A stretch of DNA of 64,000 nt from Ancylobacter defluvii (GCF_018390605.1 NZ_JAHBGD010000012.1:216226-280225); one strand, 5' to 3'; positions 25,210 to 35,919 are shown, numbered from the stretch's first letter. A program made the numbers and translations. The notes: generated from the sequence alone by a model not told the origin.

Positions 25210-25995
25210 ATGACCGCGCCTGATACCTCCACCGACCAGCCCCGGCTGGCGCGACGCTATTCGCATTTCGCCATCGGCATGCTGGCCGCCGAGCGCACGC
25301 CGCTCGCCGATGCCCGGCTCGGTCTCGCCATGACCTTCGTCGCCGGCGCCACCAATGCCGGCGGCCTGCTCGCGGTCGGGCAATACACCTCGCACATGTC
25401 CGGCATCATCTCCGCCATGGCCGACAACGCGGTGATCGGCGCCTCCGGTCTCGTCGTCGCCGGCATCGGCGCCCTGTTGCCCTTCATCCTCGGCGCCGCC
25501 ACCTCGGCGGTGCTGGTGAACTGGGCACGGTTGCACCATGCCGGGCGCGAATACGCCATCCCTTTGATATTGGAAGCTTTTCTTCTTCTTGCCTTCGGCA
25601 TTCTCGGCAGCTTCGCCCAGGTCTCGCCGGTGGCGCTGATCGCGGATGTGGCGGTGCTCTGCTTCATCATGGGCCTGCAAAACGCCACCGTGACCAAGCT
25701 GTCCGGCGCCAAGATCCGTACCACTCACATGACAGGCGTCGTCACCGATCTCGGCATCGAGCTCGGCAAACTATTCTATATGAACCATCATCGCCGCCGC
25801 CGCGCCGGCGCATCGCTGATCTATGCCGACCGCGAGAAGCTGAGGCTGCTGGCGATGTTCGTGCTGCTGTTCTTCGCCGGCGGCGTCATCGGGGCGCTGG
25901 GCTTCAAATATATCGGCTTCGTCTTCTGCGTGCCGCTGGCGCTGCTGATCCTCGCCCTTGTCGGCCCTTCGGCCTTCCGCCGGCTGATCCGCTGA
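25210..25995 (+). CDS. YoaK/DUF1275 family membrane protein
   Basis: A 261-residue inner-membrane protein with about six hydrophobic helices. Diagnostic family motifs are FVAGATNAGGLLAVGQYTSHMSG and FIMGLQNATVTKLSGAKIRTTHMTGV (key words GATNAGG, TSHMSG, GLQNA and TTHMTG). The function of the family is unknown. It lies between the second GATR gene and dgcA on the same strand. A link to betaine metabolism is only positional. Confidence 0.9.
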   Translation: MTAPDTSTDQPRLARRYSHFAIGMLAAERTPLADARLGLAMTFVAGATNAGGLLAVGQYTSHMSGIISAMADNAVIGASGLVVAGIGALLPFILGAATSAVLVNWARLHHAGREYAIPLILEAFLLLAFGILGSFAQVSPVALIADVAVLCFIMGLQNATVTKLSGAKIRTTHMTGVVTDLGIELGKLFYMNHHRRRRAGASLIYADREKLRLLAMFVLLFFAGGVIGALGFKYIGFVFCVPLALLILALVGPSAFRRLIR

Positions 25996-26149
25996 GACAC
26001 GCCGCACGCCTCGGCGAGAGGCTCCGTAATACCGCCGTCGCAACGCTTCCGGCGGCATGGCGAAAATCTTCTGTCCGGCATAGGCGAACGCGACCTATCG
26101 TGGCACGATCCACGCCGATGGACCGGTGCTGAGGAGCGCGCGCCGTCAC

Positions 26150-28189
26150 ATGATCCCGCATGCCGAAGCTCTGCTGAAACCCTTGACGATCAAGGGGTTG
26201 ACCATCCGCAACCGGGTGATGTCGACCTCGCACGCCCCCGGCTACGGCAAGGATGGCAAGCCGCAGGAGCGCTATCAGCTCTATCACGCGGAGAAGGCCA
26301 AAGGCGGCATCGGGCTCACCATGTTCGGCGGCTCCTCTTCGGTGGCGCTCGACAGCCCGGCCACTCCCTGGGCGCAGATCTCCGTCGCCGACGACAGTGT
26401 CATTCCCTATTTCCAGCAATTCGCCGAGCGGGTGCATGCCCATGGCGCCAAGCTGATGATCCAGCTCACCCATATGGGCCGACGCACCAAGTGGGACACC
26501 GAGCACTGGCTGCCGACCATCTCCGCCTCGGCGCGGCGCGAGCCGGCCTCGCGCACCATTCCGCGCGCCATGGACAAGAACGACATTCGCCGCGTGGTGC
26601 GAGCCTTTGCCGAGGCGGCGCGGCGCTGCAAGGAAGGCGGCCTCGACGGCTGCGAAATCTCCGCCGCTCACGGCCATCTCGTCGACCAGTTCTGGTCGCC
26701 CTCGGTGAACCAGCGCACCGATGAATATGGCGGCAGCCTGGAGAACCGCATGCGCTTCGGCCGCGAGGTGCTGGAGGCGATGCGCGAGGCCACCGGCGGC
26801 GACTATGTCATCGGCATCCGCATGTCCGGCGACGAGATGCTCGAGGACGGGCTGTCGCAGCAGGACTGCCTGGAGATCGCCGCCACCTATGCGAAGGATG
26901 GCCTCGTCGATTTCATCAATGTGATGGGCGGTCAGGCCCGCGACGAGATGAGCCACGCCATCTCGCTGCCCAACATGTCCTTCCCGGTGGCGCCGTTCCT
27001 GTTCCTGCCCAGCGCCATCAAGCGCGAGGTCGAAGTGCCGGTGTTCCATGCCCAGCGCGTCACCGATCTCGCCACCGGCGCCCGCGCGGTGGCGGAAGGC
27101 CATGTCGACATGGTGGCGATGACCCGCGCCCACATCGCCGACCCGCATCTGATGCGCAAGCTGATCGAGGGCCGCGACGACGATATCCGTCAGTGTGTGG
27201 GTGCCGGCTATTGCATCGACCGCATCTATGTCGGCGGCGACGCCCTGTGCATCCAGAACGCCGCCACCGGCCGCGAAGCCACGATGCCGCATGTCATCGC
27301 CAAGGCGGACAGAAGCCGCAAGGTGGTGGTGGTCGGCGCCGGCCCGGCCGGGCTGGAGGCGGCGCGGGTAAGCGCCGAGCGCGGCCACCGCGTGGTGCTG
27401 TTCGAAAAGGACGACAGGCCAGGCGGCCAGATCAACCTCGCCGCCCGTGCCACCTGGCGCGAGGCGCTGTCCGGCATCCCGCGCTGGCTCGCCGCGCAGG
27501 TCTCGAAGAAGGGCGTCGACATCCGGCTCGGCACCGAGGCGACCGAGGCGATGATCCTCGCCGAGCAGCCGGAAGTGGTCATCCTCGCCACTGGCGGCCT
27601 CGCCCATACCGGCTTCGCCAAGGGCGCCGAGCGGGCGGTCACCACCTGGGACGTGCTGGCCGGCCGCATCGAGCCCTCCGGCAGCGTGCTGCTCTATGAC
27701 GAGATCGGCGGCCACAACGCCGCCTCCACCGCCGAGGTGCTGGCCCGCAAGGGCTGCCTGGTCGAGATGGCGACGCATGATCTGCAGATCGGGCAGGAGG
27801 TCGGCACCACCAACAAGCCGATCCATCTGCGCGAGCTCTACAAGGCCGGGGTGATCCTCACCCCGAACATGGAGCTGATCGAGATCTATCCGGAGGGAAA
27901 CCGGCTCGTCGCCGCTTTGCGCAACACCATGACGGCTGCCGAAGAGGAGCGTGTCGTCGACCATGTGGTGGTCGATTACGGCACGCTGCCGGTCGAGGGG
28001 CTGTTTGCTAGCCTGCGGGCCGGCTCGGTGAATGACGGAGAAACCGACCTCGACGCATTGGTGGCGGGTCGGCCGCAGCGCTGGACCGGCGAGGACGGCT
28101 ACGCGCTCTATCGCATCGGCGATGCCTGGACCGGCCGCAACATCCACGCCGCGATCTATGATGCGCTGCGCCTGTGCAAGGATCTGTAA
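26150..28189 (+). CDS. dgcA: Dimethylglycine demethylation protein A (old yellow enzyme-like/FAD-NAD fusion)
   Basis: A 679-residue protein. The N-terminal FMN TIM barrel (about 1-370; HAPGYGKDGKPQERYQLYHAEK, DGCEISAAHGHLVDQFWSP, RTDEYGGSLENR) is followed by an iron-sulfur/nucleotide region (CVGAGYC...DALC) and an FAD/NAD domain (KVVVVGAGPAGLEAA at about 392). This is the trimethylamine-dehydrogenase-like DgcA plan. In the usual C-x2-C-x3-C-x11-C cluster motif one cysteine position is not Cys here; I believe this is common in DgcA but cannot verify it. With DgcB and EtfAB it converts dimethylglycine to sarcosine. ATG 26150 matches family starts; a GTG at 26126 is possible. Confidence 0.9.
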   Translation: MIPHAEALLKPLTIKGLTIRNRVMSTSHAPGYGKDGKPQERYQLYHAEKAKGGIGLTMFGGSSSVALDSPATPWAQISVADDSVIPYFQQFAERVHAHGAKLMIQLTHMGRRTKWDTEHWLPTISASARREPASRTIPRAMDKNDIRRVVRAFAEAARRCKEGGLDGCEISAAHGHLVDQFWSPSVNQRTDEYGGSLENRMRFGREVLEAMREATGGDYVIGIRMSGDEMLEDGLSQQDCLEIAATYAKDGLVDFINVMGGQARDEMSHAISLPNMSFPVAPFLFLPSAIKREVEVPVFHAQRVTDLATGARAVAEGHVDMVAMTRAHIADPHLMRKLIEGRDDDIRQCVGAGYCIDRIYVGGDALCIQNAATGREATMPHVIAKADRSRKVVVVGAGPAGLEAARVSAERGHRVVLFEKDDRPGGQINLAARATWREALSGIPRWLAAQVSKKGVDIRLGTEATEAMILAEQPEVVILATGGLAHTGFAKGAERAVTTWDVLAGRIEPSGSVLLYDEIGGHNAASTAEVLARKGCLVEMATHDLQIGQEVGTTNKPIHLRELYKAGVILTPNMELIEIYPEGNRLVAALRNTMTAAEEERVVDHVVVDYGTLPVEGLFASLRAGSVNDGETDLDALVAGRPQRWTGEDGYALYRIGDAWTGRNIHAAIYDALRLCKDL

Positions 28190-28245
28190 GACCGACCCGT
28201 GACGCCGCCGCCGGCCGCGTCATCCATGGCATGTGACGGAAGCCC

Positions 28246-30186
28246 ATGACCGCTGCCTCCGACCCCGCCTTCGGCCTCGGCCTGCTGGTCGCCCTGCTCG
28301 CCGCCTGTGCGGCGGTCGTGGCGGCACGGGCGGCGTTGCGCTGGCGAATCGGCCGGGCGGCGAGGGTCGACCGGGGAACAGGGGTCGACTGGATGGCAGG
28401 CCTCCTCGCCGTTCCCCGGCGCTATCTGGTCGATGTCCACCATGTCGTCGCACGCGATCCTCATGCGGCACGCATGCATGCGCTCGCCGCCGGCGGGTTG
28501 CTGGCCGGCTCGACGCTGGCATTGCTGGGGCTGGTTCCTCCGCTCGGTGCCTCCCGCCTGTTCTGGATCACGACGGCGCTCGCCTTCCTCCTCGCCCTCG
28601 TGGGCGGCGCAATGGTGGCCCGGCGACGCTACCCGCGCCGCCCCGCCCGGCTCTCCGGCGGCACCTTCCAGCGACTGCCGCTTCTGCTGGTGGCCTATGG
28701 CGGCGGCGCGCTGCTGGTGGCCCTCGCTGCAACGCTCGGCGACCCGCTGGCTCCTCTCGGCTGGCTGGGACTGGCCATGGCGGCGATCGGCGGCTTCGGC
28801 CTAGTTCGCCAGCTGGCCGGCGGACCGATGCGCCACGCCTTTGCCGGCGCGCTGCATCTTGCCGCCCATCCCCGGCCTGGTCGTTTCGAAGGCGAGAGGG
28901 CGACGGCGCTCATGCCCGCCGATCTCGAGGCGCCGCGCCTCGGCGTGGCAACGCCCGCCGATTTCGCATGGAACCAGTTGCTGGGCTTCGATGCCTGCAT
29001 CCAGTGCGGGCGTTGCGAGGTCGCCTGCCCGGCCTTCGCCGCCGGCCAGCCGCTGAACCCGAAGAGGCTGATCCAGGACCTTGCCGGCGCCTTCAAGTCC
29101 GGCCCGCCCGCCTATGCCGGCAGCCCGTATCCCAATGCCCGGCCGGTTGCCGGCATAGGCGGGCCGGACCTGCCCATCGTCGGTGCCGGCGCGCTGATTC
29201 ACCCGGACACGATCTGGTCCTGCACCACCTGCCGCGCCTGCGTCGAGGAATGCCCGATGATGATCGAGCATGTCGATGCCATCGTCGATCTCCGGCGCTT
29301 CCAGACCATGGAGCTTGCCGCCGTGCCGGCCGGCGCGATTCCCACGCTCAGCGAGTCGCGCTATGCCGAGGAGCCCGGTGGGCGCCCGCTTTCCGCCCGC
29401 ACCGACTTCGCCGCCGGCCTGCCGCTGCCGCTGATCGCCGACAAGGGAAGCTGCGACGTGCTGCTCTGGCTCGGCGCCGGCGCCTATGAGCTGCGCCACG
29501 GCCGCACGCTGCGCGCGCTGGTGGAGCTGCTGCGTCGGGCCAGCATCGACTATGCGGTGCTGGGAGCGGAGGAGCGCGATTGCGGCGATCTCGCCCGCCG
29601 GCTCGGCGACGAGGCGACCTTCGCCGACCTCGCCCGCGCCAATATCGCAACACTGTCCCGCTATGCGTTCCGCCGCATCCTCACCGCCGACCCGCATGCG
29701 CTGCATGTGCTGCGCAACGAGTACCCGGCCTTTGGCGGGCACTATGAGTTGATCCATCACAGCGCCTTCCTCGACGAACTGACGGCCGAGGGGCGGCTCA
29801 ATCTCGTCGCCATGCCGGATGGACGGCTCACCTATCACGACCCCTGTTATCTCGGCCGCTACAATGGCGAGACCGAGGCCCCGCGCCGCCTGCTCGACCG
29901 GCTGGGGCTGGAGCGGGTGGAGATGGAACGCCATGGCAAGCGCGCCATGTGCTGCGGCGGCGGCGGTGGCGCGCCGGTGAGCGACATTGCCGGCGACCGC
30001 CGCATTCCCGACATCCGCATGGCGCAGGCGCGGGCGACGGGCGCCGCCACGGTGGCGGTCGCCTGCCCGCAATGCGCCGCCATGCTGGAAGGCGTCACCG
30101 GCGATGTCGCACAGGTGCGCGATCTCGCCGAACTGGTGCTCGCCGCCGTCGAAGCGGCCCCTGCCTCGCAAGGGGCCGGACGATGA
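28246..30186 (+). CDS. dgcB: Dimethylglycine demethylation protein B (membrane Fe-S oxidoreductase)
   Basis: A 646-residue membrane protein. N-terminal hydrophobic helices (about 8-30, 78-125 and 145-185) are followed by two 4Fe-4S motifs at Cys251/254/257/261 and Cys326/329/332/336, then two CCG-type cysteine-rich repeats (DPCYLGRYNG and MCCGGGGG/CPQCAAML). This is the heterodisulfide-reductase-related subunit that takes electrons from the ETF or dehydrogenase into the quinone pool. It overlaps etfA by ATGA at 30183-30186, indicating translational coupling. Confidence 0.92.
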   Translation: MTAASDPAFGLGLLVALLAACAAVVAARAALRWRIGRAARVDRGTGVDWMAGLLAVPRRYLVDVHHVVARDPHAARMHALAAGGLLAGSTLALLGLVPPLGASRLFWITTALAFLLALVGGAMVARRRYPRRPARLSGGTFQRLPLLLVAYGGGALLVALAATLGDPLAPLGWLGLAMAAIGGFGLVRQLAGGPMRHAFAGALHLAAHPRPGRFEGERATALMPADLEAPRLGVATPADFAWNQLLGFDACIQCGRCEVACPAFAAGQPLNPKRLIQDLAGAFKSGPPAYAGSPYPNARPVAGIGGPDLPIVGAGALIHPDTIWSCTTCRACVEECPMMIEHVDAIVDLRRFQTMELAAVPAGAIPTLSESRYAEEPGGRPLSARTDFAAGLPLPLIADKGSCDVLLWLGAGAYELRHGRTLRALVELLRRASIDYAVLGAEERDCGDLARRLGDEATFADLARANIATLSRYAFRRILTADPHALHVLRNEYPAFGGHYELIHHSAFLDELTAEGRLNLVAMPDGRLTYHDPCYLGRYNGETEAPRRLLDRLGLERVEMERHGKRAMCCGGGGGAPVSDIAGDRRIPDIRMAQARATGAATVAVACPQCAAMLEGVTGDVAQVRDLAELVLAAVEAAPASQGAGR

Positions 30187-31379
30187 GCCGGCTCCGCCGC
30201 GATCCGCGCGAGGAGCGCGCGACCCACCGCCTGACCGACGGCGGGCGTCCGCGCTGGGGTCTTGAGGCCCCGCCAGCCTCGGGGCGTCTCCGGCGCGACC
30301 CACGCCGGGAGATCGAGGCGGCTCGCGTACCGGGACTGCAACGCCTGCGCCTCGACCGCACGAGCCGGTCCATCATCCCCGTCATCCCCTCGCCGGTGGA
30401 ACCGCTCCCCAAGGCCGCTCCGACGATCCGCATTGTCGAGGAGCCCGCTTTCTTGGTCGCCGTGGTGCCCGATGCACCGGGCGGCCGTCTCACGCCGCTC
30501 GACCGTCAGCTTCTCGGCGCCGCCCGTGATTTGGCCGATGTGGCCGGCGGCGCCACGCTGGTACTCGCTTTCGGCACCGTCGACGGGCTCGGCCTCGCCG
30601 GTGCCGATCGGGTGATCACCATGGCCGGAGGCGGGAGCGAGGATCCCTCGGCTCGCGCCATCGCCCTCGCCACTGCGCTCTCGGCCCTCCACCCCCGCCA
30701 TGTGCTGTTTCCCGAAAGCGCGAAGGGGGGCGATCTCGCGCGGCGCCTGGTGGCAAGGACCGGCGAGGAACTGTTCACCGGCGCCGAAAACCTCACCGGC
30801 AAACTCGTCACCCGCGCGGCCGCCAATCGCCGGATCGAGCAGCGGATGGCACCGCCGGGCCTGATGACGCTCGCTCCGGACGCGCATTCGCCTCATGCCG
30901 GACCGGCACACGAAGCGCGCGAAATACCGGCACCGGACGTTTTCCCGTCAGGCGGCCATGGTGCCATCCTCTCGGTCGAGGACCTGCCGGTCGCCGCCGA
31001 CGCCCTGTCCCTGGCGGAAGCGGACTTCGTGATATCCGCCGGCAGCGGCATCGCCGATTTCGATCTGTTCCGCGCACTCGCGCGTGCGCTTGGCGCCACG
31101 CCGGGCGCCAGCCGCATGGTCTGCGATGCCGGGCTGATGCCGCGCGCCGCGCAGGTCGGGGCGTCGGGCACGGTGCTGGAGGCGGCCTGCTATTTCGCCC
31201 TCGGCATATCCGGCGCACCGCAGCACCTGCAGGGCGTCGCCCGTTGCGAGCATGTGGTGGCTGTCAACACCGACCTGCATGCCGCCATGGTCGAGCGCGC
31301 CGGTCTGGCCATCATCGCCGACGCCCACCCGGTGATGTCGGCGCTGCTCGTAGCCCTACGAGCGGAGGCGCAGGAATGA
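30183..31379 (+). CDS. etfA: Electron transfer flavoprotein, alpha subunit (DgcAB-linked)
   Basis: 398 residues. The N-terminal extension rich in Arg (RLRRDPREERATHRL) is typical of ETFs encoded with dgcAB. Then come the ETF alpha N-domain and the FAD-binding C-domain with ISAGSGIADFDLF, VGASGTVLEAACYFALGISGAPQHLQG and VNTDLHAAM. It carries electrons from dimethylglycine oxidation to DgcB or the quinone pool. ATGA overlaps both with dgcB (start) and with etfB (end) show a tightly coupled operon. Confidence 0.9.
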   Translation: MSRLRRDPREERATHRLTDGGRPRWGLEAPPASGRLRRDPRREIEAARVPGLQRLRLDRTSRSIIPVIPSPVEPLPKAAPTIRIVEEPAFLVAVVPDAPGGRLTPLDRQLLGAARDLADVAGGATLVLAFGTVDGLGLAGADRVITMAGGGSEDPSARAIALATALSALHPRHVLFPESAKGGDLARRLVARTGEELFTGAENLTGKLVTRAAANRRIEQRMAPPGLMTLAPDAHSPHAGPAHEAREIPAPDVFPSGGHGAILSVEDLPVAADALSLAEADFVISAGSGIADFDLFRALARALGATPGASRMVCDAGLMPRAAQVGASGTVLEAACYFALGISGAPQHLQGVARCEHVVAVNTDLHAAMVERAGLAIIADAHPVMSALLVALRAEAQE

Positions 31380-32143
31380 AGGCGCTGGTGCTGCTCTCCG
31401 ACGCCCGCCATCCGGTCTCCGGTCGCCCGGCGCCGGCGGCGACCGAGCTTCAGGCCGTGGCACTCGCACACACCCTCGCCGACGAGGTGAACGGCCTGCA
31501 TGCCGGGCCGGATGCCGAGGCCGCGCGCGGAGCCCTCGGCCACGGCCTCACCCGGCTGGAACATCGGCAGCTCACGGCCGGGGACGATCCGCTGCCGAGC
31601 CTCGTCGCCGCCATCGGCACCGCCCCTCCCGACCTTGTCCTCGCCGGACCTCGGGCCGGTGCGGGCGCGCAGACGGGCCTGTTGCCCTACTGCCTTGCCG
31701 AGGCGCTCGGCTGGCCCATCGTCGCCGACGCCGTGTCTCTCGCCGTCGCGGACGGCGTGCTGGAGGTGATCCAGGCCTTGCCCAAGGGCGCCCGCCGCCG
31801 CTGGCGGATGCGGCTGCCTGCGGTGATCACCGTGCATCCAGCCGCACCGGCGGCGGCAAGCTTCGCCCTTGGCGTAGCGCGGAAAGGCCAGGTGGTCGAG
31901 ACGCCCGGCCTCCCGGCCCGGATCGAGGGTCCACCGGTCGCGGAGCGCCCCTACCGCCCCCGTCCTCGCCTCATCGCCTCCGCTGCCGCAGGTGCCGGTG
32001 CCGCCGAGCGGCTGAAGGCGGCGACCCAGGCGACCGGACCCGGCGGGCAGGTGATGGTCGCTCCCCCCCCCGAGGCGGCCGCCCGCGCGATCCTCGATCA
32101 TCTGCGTGCTATTGGGGTGCTCAAACCGGCAGAGCGCGGCTAA
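31376..32143 (+). CDS. etfB: Electron transfer flavoprotein, beta subunit (DgcAB-linked)
   Basis: 255 residues, starting at an ATGA overlap with etfA. It shows ETF beta features in divergent form (ALVLLSDARHPVSGRPAPAATELQAVALA, LVLAGPRAGAGAQTGLLPYCLAEALGWPIV, RLPAVITVHPAAP; key words AGAQTG and LPAVITV). Its 3' end is 3 bp from the convergent betA stop, so the two opposed units meet without a visible terminator. Confidence 0.88.
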   Translation: MKALVLLSDARHPVSGRPAPAATELQAVALAHTLADEVNGLHAGPDAEAARGALGHGLTRLEHRQLTAGDDPLPSLVAAIGTAPPDLVLAGPRAGAGAQTGLLPYCLAEALGWPIVADAVSLAVADGVLEVIQALPKGARRRWRMRLPAVITVHPAAPAAASFALGVARKGQVVETPGLPARIEGPPVAERPYRPRPRLIASAAAGAGAAERLKAATQATGPGGQVMVAPPPEAAARAILDHLRAIGVLKPAERG

Positions 32144-32146
32144 GCC

Positions 32147-33826
32147 TCAGCGCTGAGCATGCTGCCAGTTCGCGGCACGGTAATAGGGCGCGTTGGACGG
32201 CGCCAGCGCCGGCCGGCCGAGAATATGGTCGGCCGCCTTCTCCGCCAGCATGATGGTCGGCGCGTTGAGGTTGCCGGTGGTCACGGAGGGCATGATGGAC
32301 GAATCCACCACCCTCAGCCCCTCGACACCGATCACCCGCGCCTGCGGATCGACCACCGCCAGCGGATCGGCGAGCGCGCCCATCTTGCAGGTGCAGGAGG
32401 GGTGATAGGCGCTCTCCACCTTGTCGCGGATGAAGCCGTCGATGGCCTCATCGTCCACCACATCGGCCCCCGGCTGGATCTCGCGACCGCGATAGCGATC
32501 GAACGCCTTCTGGGCAAAGATCTCGCGCGTGAGCCGCACGCAGGCCCGCATTTCCGTCCAGTCGTCGGGATGGCTCATATAGTTGAAGAAGAGCCGCGGC
32601 TTGTCGGCGGGATCGGCCGAGCGCAGCCGCACCCAGCCACGGCTCTTTGAGCGCATCGGCCCGACATGGGCCTGAAAACCATGCTCGGAAGCGAGGCCCT
32701 GACCGTCATAGGTCACGGCCAGCGGCAGGAAGTGATACTGGATGTCGGGAGAGGCCACGCCCGGCCGCGACCGGATGAAGCCACAGCTCTCGAAATGGTT
32801 GGTGGCGCCGAGTCCATCCCTCCGCAGCAGCCAGCGCAAGCCTATGCCCGCGCGGGCCACCAAGCCCATGGACGAATAAAGGGTGATCGGCTGTTTGCAG
32901 GCGACCTGGAAATAGAATTCGAGATGGTCCTGCAGATTTTCGCCCACCCCCGGCCGGTCTGCGACCATATCGATGCCGAAGCCGCGCAGTTCCGCCGCCG
33001 GCCCCACGCCGGACAGCTTGAGCAGCTGCGGCGAGTTGATCGGTCCACCAGCGAGGATCACCTCGCGCGTCGCCCGCACCTGCCGGCGCACGCCGCCGCG
33101 CTCATAGGCGACGCCGACCGCCCGGCGCCCCTCGAATACCACCTGCGTCACCCGCGCATGCGTCTCGACCTTGAGATTGTCCCGCTTCATCGCCGGACGC
33201 AGATAGGCGTTGGCGGCAGACCAGCGCACGCCGTCCTTCACCGTCATGTCCATGCGCCCGAAGCCTTCCTGGGCGTATCCGTTGACGTCGTCGCTGGCCG
33301 GGTAACCCGCCTGCCGCGCCGCTTCGAGGAAGGCATGATGCAGCGGGTTGGCAAGCGAGCCATAGCGGGTGGAAAGCGGCCCATCGCCGCCGCGATATGC
33401 GTCACCGCCCTCCTGCCGGCTCTCGGCCCGGCGAAAATAGGGCAGCACGTCGGCATAGGACCAGCCCTGCGCGCCCTGCTCCTGCCAACCGTCGAAATCG
33501 GCGGGATTGCCGCGGACGTAGACGAGGCCGTTGATCGAGGAAGAGCCGCCCAGCACCTTGCCGCGCGGGCAATGCAGGCGCCGCCCGCCGAGACCCGGCT
33601 CGGGTTCGCTCTCATACATCCAGCTATAGCGCGGCATATTCATCGGAATGGACAGCGCGCTGGGCATCTGGATGAAGATCGAGCGGTCGGAGCCACCGAA
33701 CTCCAGCACCAGCACCCGGTTCTCGCCGCTGGCGGTCAGTCGCTCGGCCAGCACGCAACCCGCCGAGCCGGCGCCGACGATGACGTAATCGAACTCCTGG
33801 TCGAACTTCGCGCCGGCGCCGGTCAT
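32147..33826 (-). CDS. betA: Choline dehydrogenase (GMC oxidoreductase)
   Basis: A 559-residue membrane-associated flavoenzyme that oxidises choline to betaine aldehyde. The FAD motif [17 protein letters not shown] is at about 14-30, GMC signature 1 is in [22 protein letters not shown] signature 2 is [14 protein letters not shown], and the C-terminal active-site region has HPSCTCKMG and [21 protein letters not shown]. Its ATG shares one base with the stop of the upstream BetI-BetB gene (TGATG, 33824-33828), so the two are translationally coupled. Confidence 0.95.
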   Translation of the reverse strand: MTGAGAKFDQEFDYVIVGAGSAGCVLAERLTASGENRVLVLEFGGSDRSIFIQMPSALSIPMNMPRYSWMYESEPEPGLGGRRLHCPRGKVLGGSSSINGLVYVRGNPADFDGWQEQGAQGWSYADVLPYFRRAESRQEGGDAYRGGDGPLSTRYGSLANPLHHAFLEAARQAGYPASDDVNGYAQEGFGRMDMTVKDGVRWSAANAYLRPAMKRDNLKVETHARVTQVVFEGRRAVGVAYERGGVRRQVRATREVILAGGPINSPQLLKLSGVGPAAELRGFGIDMVADRPGVGENLQDHLEFYFQVACKQPITLYSSMGLVARAGIGLRWLLRRDGLGATNHFESCGFIRSRPGVASPDIQYHFLPLAVTYDGQGLASEHGFQAHVGPMRSKSRGWVRLRSADPADKPRLFFNYMSHPDDWTEMRACVRLTREIFAQKAFDRYRGREIQPGADVVDDEAIDGFIRDKVESAYHPSCTCKMGALADPLAVVDPQARVIGVEGLRVVDSSIMPSVTTGNLNAPTIMLAEKAADHILGRPALAPSNAPYYRAANWQHAQR

Positions 33827-35895
33827 CAGTAAGGCGCCTCGACCGAACCGAGATTGACGTAGACACTTTTCAGCTGCGTGTAGTGCTCGATCGCCGCCTT
33901 GCCGTTCTCGCGCCCCAGCCCGGACTGTTTGACGCCGCCGAAGGGCAGTTCGATCGGGGTGACGTTGTAATGGTTGATCCAGCAGGTGCCGGCCTCCAGC
34001 CGCGCGATCACCCGGTGGGCGCGGGCGAGATCGCGGGTAAACACCCCTGCGGCGAGGCCGAACCTTGTGTCGTTGGCGCGCGAGACCACCTCCGCCTCGT
34101 CTTCGAAGGAGAGCACCGCCATCACCGGGCCGAAGATCTCCTCGCGGACAATGGCCATGTCGTCGTGACAGCCGTCGAACACTGTCGGCGCGACGAAGCA
34201 GCCGCGGTCGAGACCACCTTCCGTTACTCGGTAGCCTCCCGTGAGCAGCTTCGCTCCACCCGCCCGCCCCCGGGCGATATAGGAGAGCACCTTCTCCATA
34301 TGCGGCTGCGAGATCAGCGCCCCGACCTGCGTCGCCGGGTCGAGCGGGTCGCCGACCACCATCTTCTCGACACGCGCGACCAGCTTCTCAAGAAACGCCG
34401 ACCGCACGCTCTCATGCACGAAGACGCGGGTACCGTTGGAACAGACCTCACCGGCGGAATAGAAATTGGCGAGCAGCGCGCCGGAGACCGCATCGTCGAG
34501 ATCGGTATCCTCGAACACGATCAGCGGTGACTTGCCGCCGAGTTCCAGCGTCACCTGCTTCAGCGTGGCGCTGGCATCCGCCATCACCTTCTTGCCCGTG
34601 CCGACCTCGCCAGTGAGCGATACCTTGGCGATATTCGGATGACGTGTGAGCAGTCGCCCGGTATCGGCGAAGCCCTGCACCACCTGGAACACGCCGTCCG
34701 GCACGCCGGCCTCGCGCATGATCTCGGCGAGCTTCACCGCGGTGAGCGGGGTCAGTTCCGCCGGCTTGAAGATCATCGCATTGCCGCAGGCGAGCGCCGG
34801 CGCCGACTTCCAGCAGGCGATCTGCAACGGGTAGTTCCAGGCGCCGATGCCGGCAACGACGCCCAGCGGCTCCCGGCGGGTATAGCCGAAGGCGCCGGGA
34901 CCGAGATCGACATGTTCCCCGGCGAGGGTCGCGGCGAGGCCGGCATAATAGTCGATGCAGTCAGCGCCGGAGAGCACGTCGACAACGCTGGTCTCCTGGA
35001 TCGGCTTGCCGGTATCGAGCGTTTCCAGCCGGGCTAGTTCGTCGTTGCGGCTGCGCAGAATGTCGGCGACCCGCTTGAGAACGCGCCCGCGCTCGGCGCC
35101 GGTCATCACCGCCCAGAGCTTCTGACCCTTGCGGGCGGCCGCGACAGCCGCCTCGATCTCCGCTTCACCGTCGATCGCGATCTCCGCGAGCACCTCGCCT
35201 GTCGCCGGATTGACGGTCTCGAAATGCCTCGAGCGCAAAATGGCGGGCGCACCGACGACGGAGTTCCGCGGTGCGGCGGCGATCTGCGCATCGACGAAGG
35301 CGGTGGCGATCGCGCGCGCCGAGGTGGAATCGGTCTCGCCCGTGGCCGACAGCGTCGAGCGCAGCCAAAGGCCATCGATGATCGCCGCCACCGCGATGGC
35401 GGCACGGTCAGCCTCCTCCTCGCGTACAAGCGGGCGCAGCGCGTGGCGCAGATTGGAACGCATGCGCGACTGGTAGACCTTCTGCACCCGTCGCAGGCGT
35501 TCGGAATGCAAGGCCTGTCCCCAGAAGGCGAGCCAGACGCTGCTGCTCGGCTTGCCGAATTCCTCCGGCGCCAGGTTGGCCTCGATCACCGCCTCGACCC
35601 GCTCGCGCGGCGATGCGGCGGCGGCGAGGCGCCAGGCGGTTCCACGCGCCACCCGCGCGGCGAGAAAGCGCAGCGTCGCCTCCAGCAACCCGTCCTTGTC
35701 GCCGAAATAATGCGCAACCAGTCCGGGGGAGACGCCGGCGCGACCGGCGATCTGCGCCAGCGTCGATGCGTTGAAGCCAATCTCGGCAAGCGAATCGATC
35801 GTCGCCTCGATAAGCTGCTGGCGGCGGACCTCCTCGCTTTCGCGCCGCCGCCCACCGGTGACGGCGGCTTCATCCTGGCGGGCAGAATTGTCCAT
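33826..35895 (-). CDS. betI/betB: BetI-BetB fusion: TetR-type choline repressor joined to betaine aldehyde dehydrogenase
   Basis: One uninterrupted frame of 689 residues. Residues 20-208 are a full BetI: an HTH with [21 protein letters not shown] (key AGVSPG and [13 protein letters not shown]), then [14 protein letters not shown] and IIDGLWLR of the choline-binding domain. Residues 224-689 are Bet[31 protein letters not shown], general base Glu451 (LELGGKSP), catalytic Cys485 (GEVCSNGTR), EEIFGPV and a C-terminal KQSGLGREN. Catalytic residues are offset by 199 from E. coli BetB C286/E252. Only about 20 N-terminal BetB residues are missing; the linker is about 15 residues. GGAGG lies 7 bases before ATG 35895. 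It is coupled to betA, and a choXWV operon diverges upstream. By family the BetB half makes glycine betaine and the BetI half represses bet genes until choline is present. Confidence 0.93.
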   Translation of the reverse strand: MDNSARQDEAAVTGGRRRESEEVRRQQLIEATIDSLAEIGFNASTLAQIAGRAGVSPGLVAHYFGDKDGLLEATLRFLAARVARGTAWRLAAAASPRERVEAVIEANLAPEEFGKPSSSVWLAFWGQALHSERLRRVQKVYQSRMRSNLRHALRPLVREEEADRAAIAVAAIIDGLWLRSTLSATGETDSTSARAIATAFVDAQIAAAPRNSVVGAPAILRSRHFETVNPATGEVLAEIAIDGEAEIEAAVAAARKGQKLWAVMTGAERGRVLKRVADILRSRNDELARLETLDTGKPIQETSVVDVLSGADCIDYYAGLAATLAGEHVDLGPGAFGYTRREPLGVVAGIGAWNYPLQIACWKSAPALACGNAMIFKPAELTPLTAVKLAEIMREAGVPDGVFQVVQGFADTGRLLTRHPNIAKVSLTGEVGTGKKVMADASATLKQVTLELGGKSPLIVFEDTDLDDAVSGALLANFYSAGEVCSNGTRVFVHESVRSAFLEKLVARVEKMVVGDPLDPATQVGALISQPHMEKVLSYIARGRAGGAKLLTGGYRVTEGGLDRGCFVAPTVFDGCHDDMAIVREEIFGPVMAVLSFEDEAEVVSRANDTRFGLAAGVFTRDLARAHRVIARLEAGTCWINHYNVTPIELPFGGVKQSGLGRENGKAAIEHYTQLKSVYVNLGSVEAPY

Positions 35896-35919
35896 GAGGC
35901 GGCCTCCATCCGACATGCT

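Noticed and set aside
25904-28147. A 747-codon frame antisense to dgcA
   Set aside because: Same reverse-frame composition; dgcA shows clear motifs throughout and fits the operon.
33826-35895. Two separate genes betI and betB with an internal start
   Set aside because: There is no stop codon between the domains and I saw no clear Shine-Dalgarno plus ATG near residue 210-225; the single-frame reading fits the sequence as given, though resequencing would settle it.
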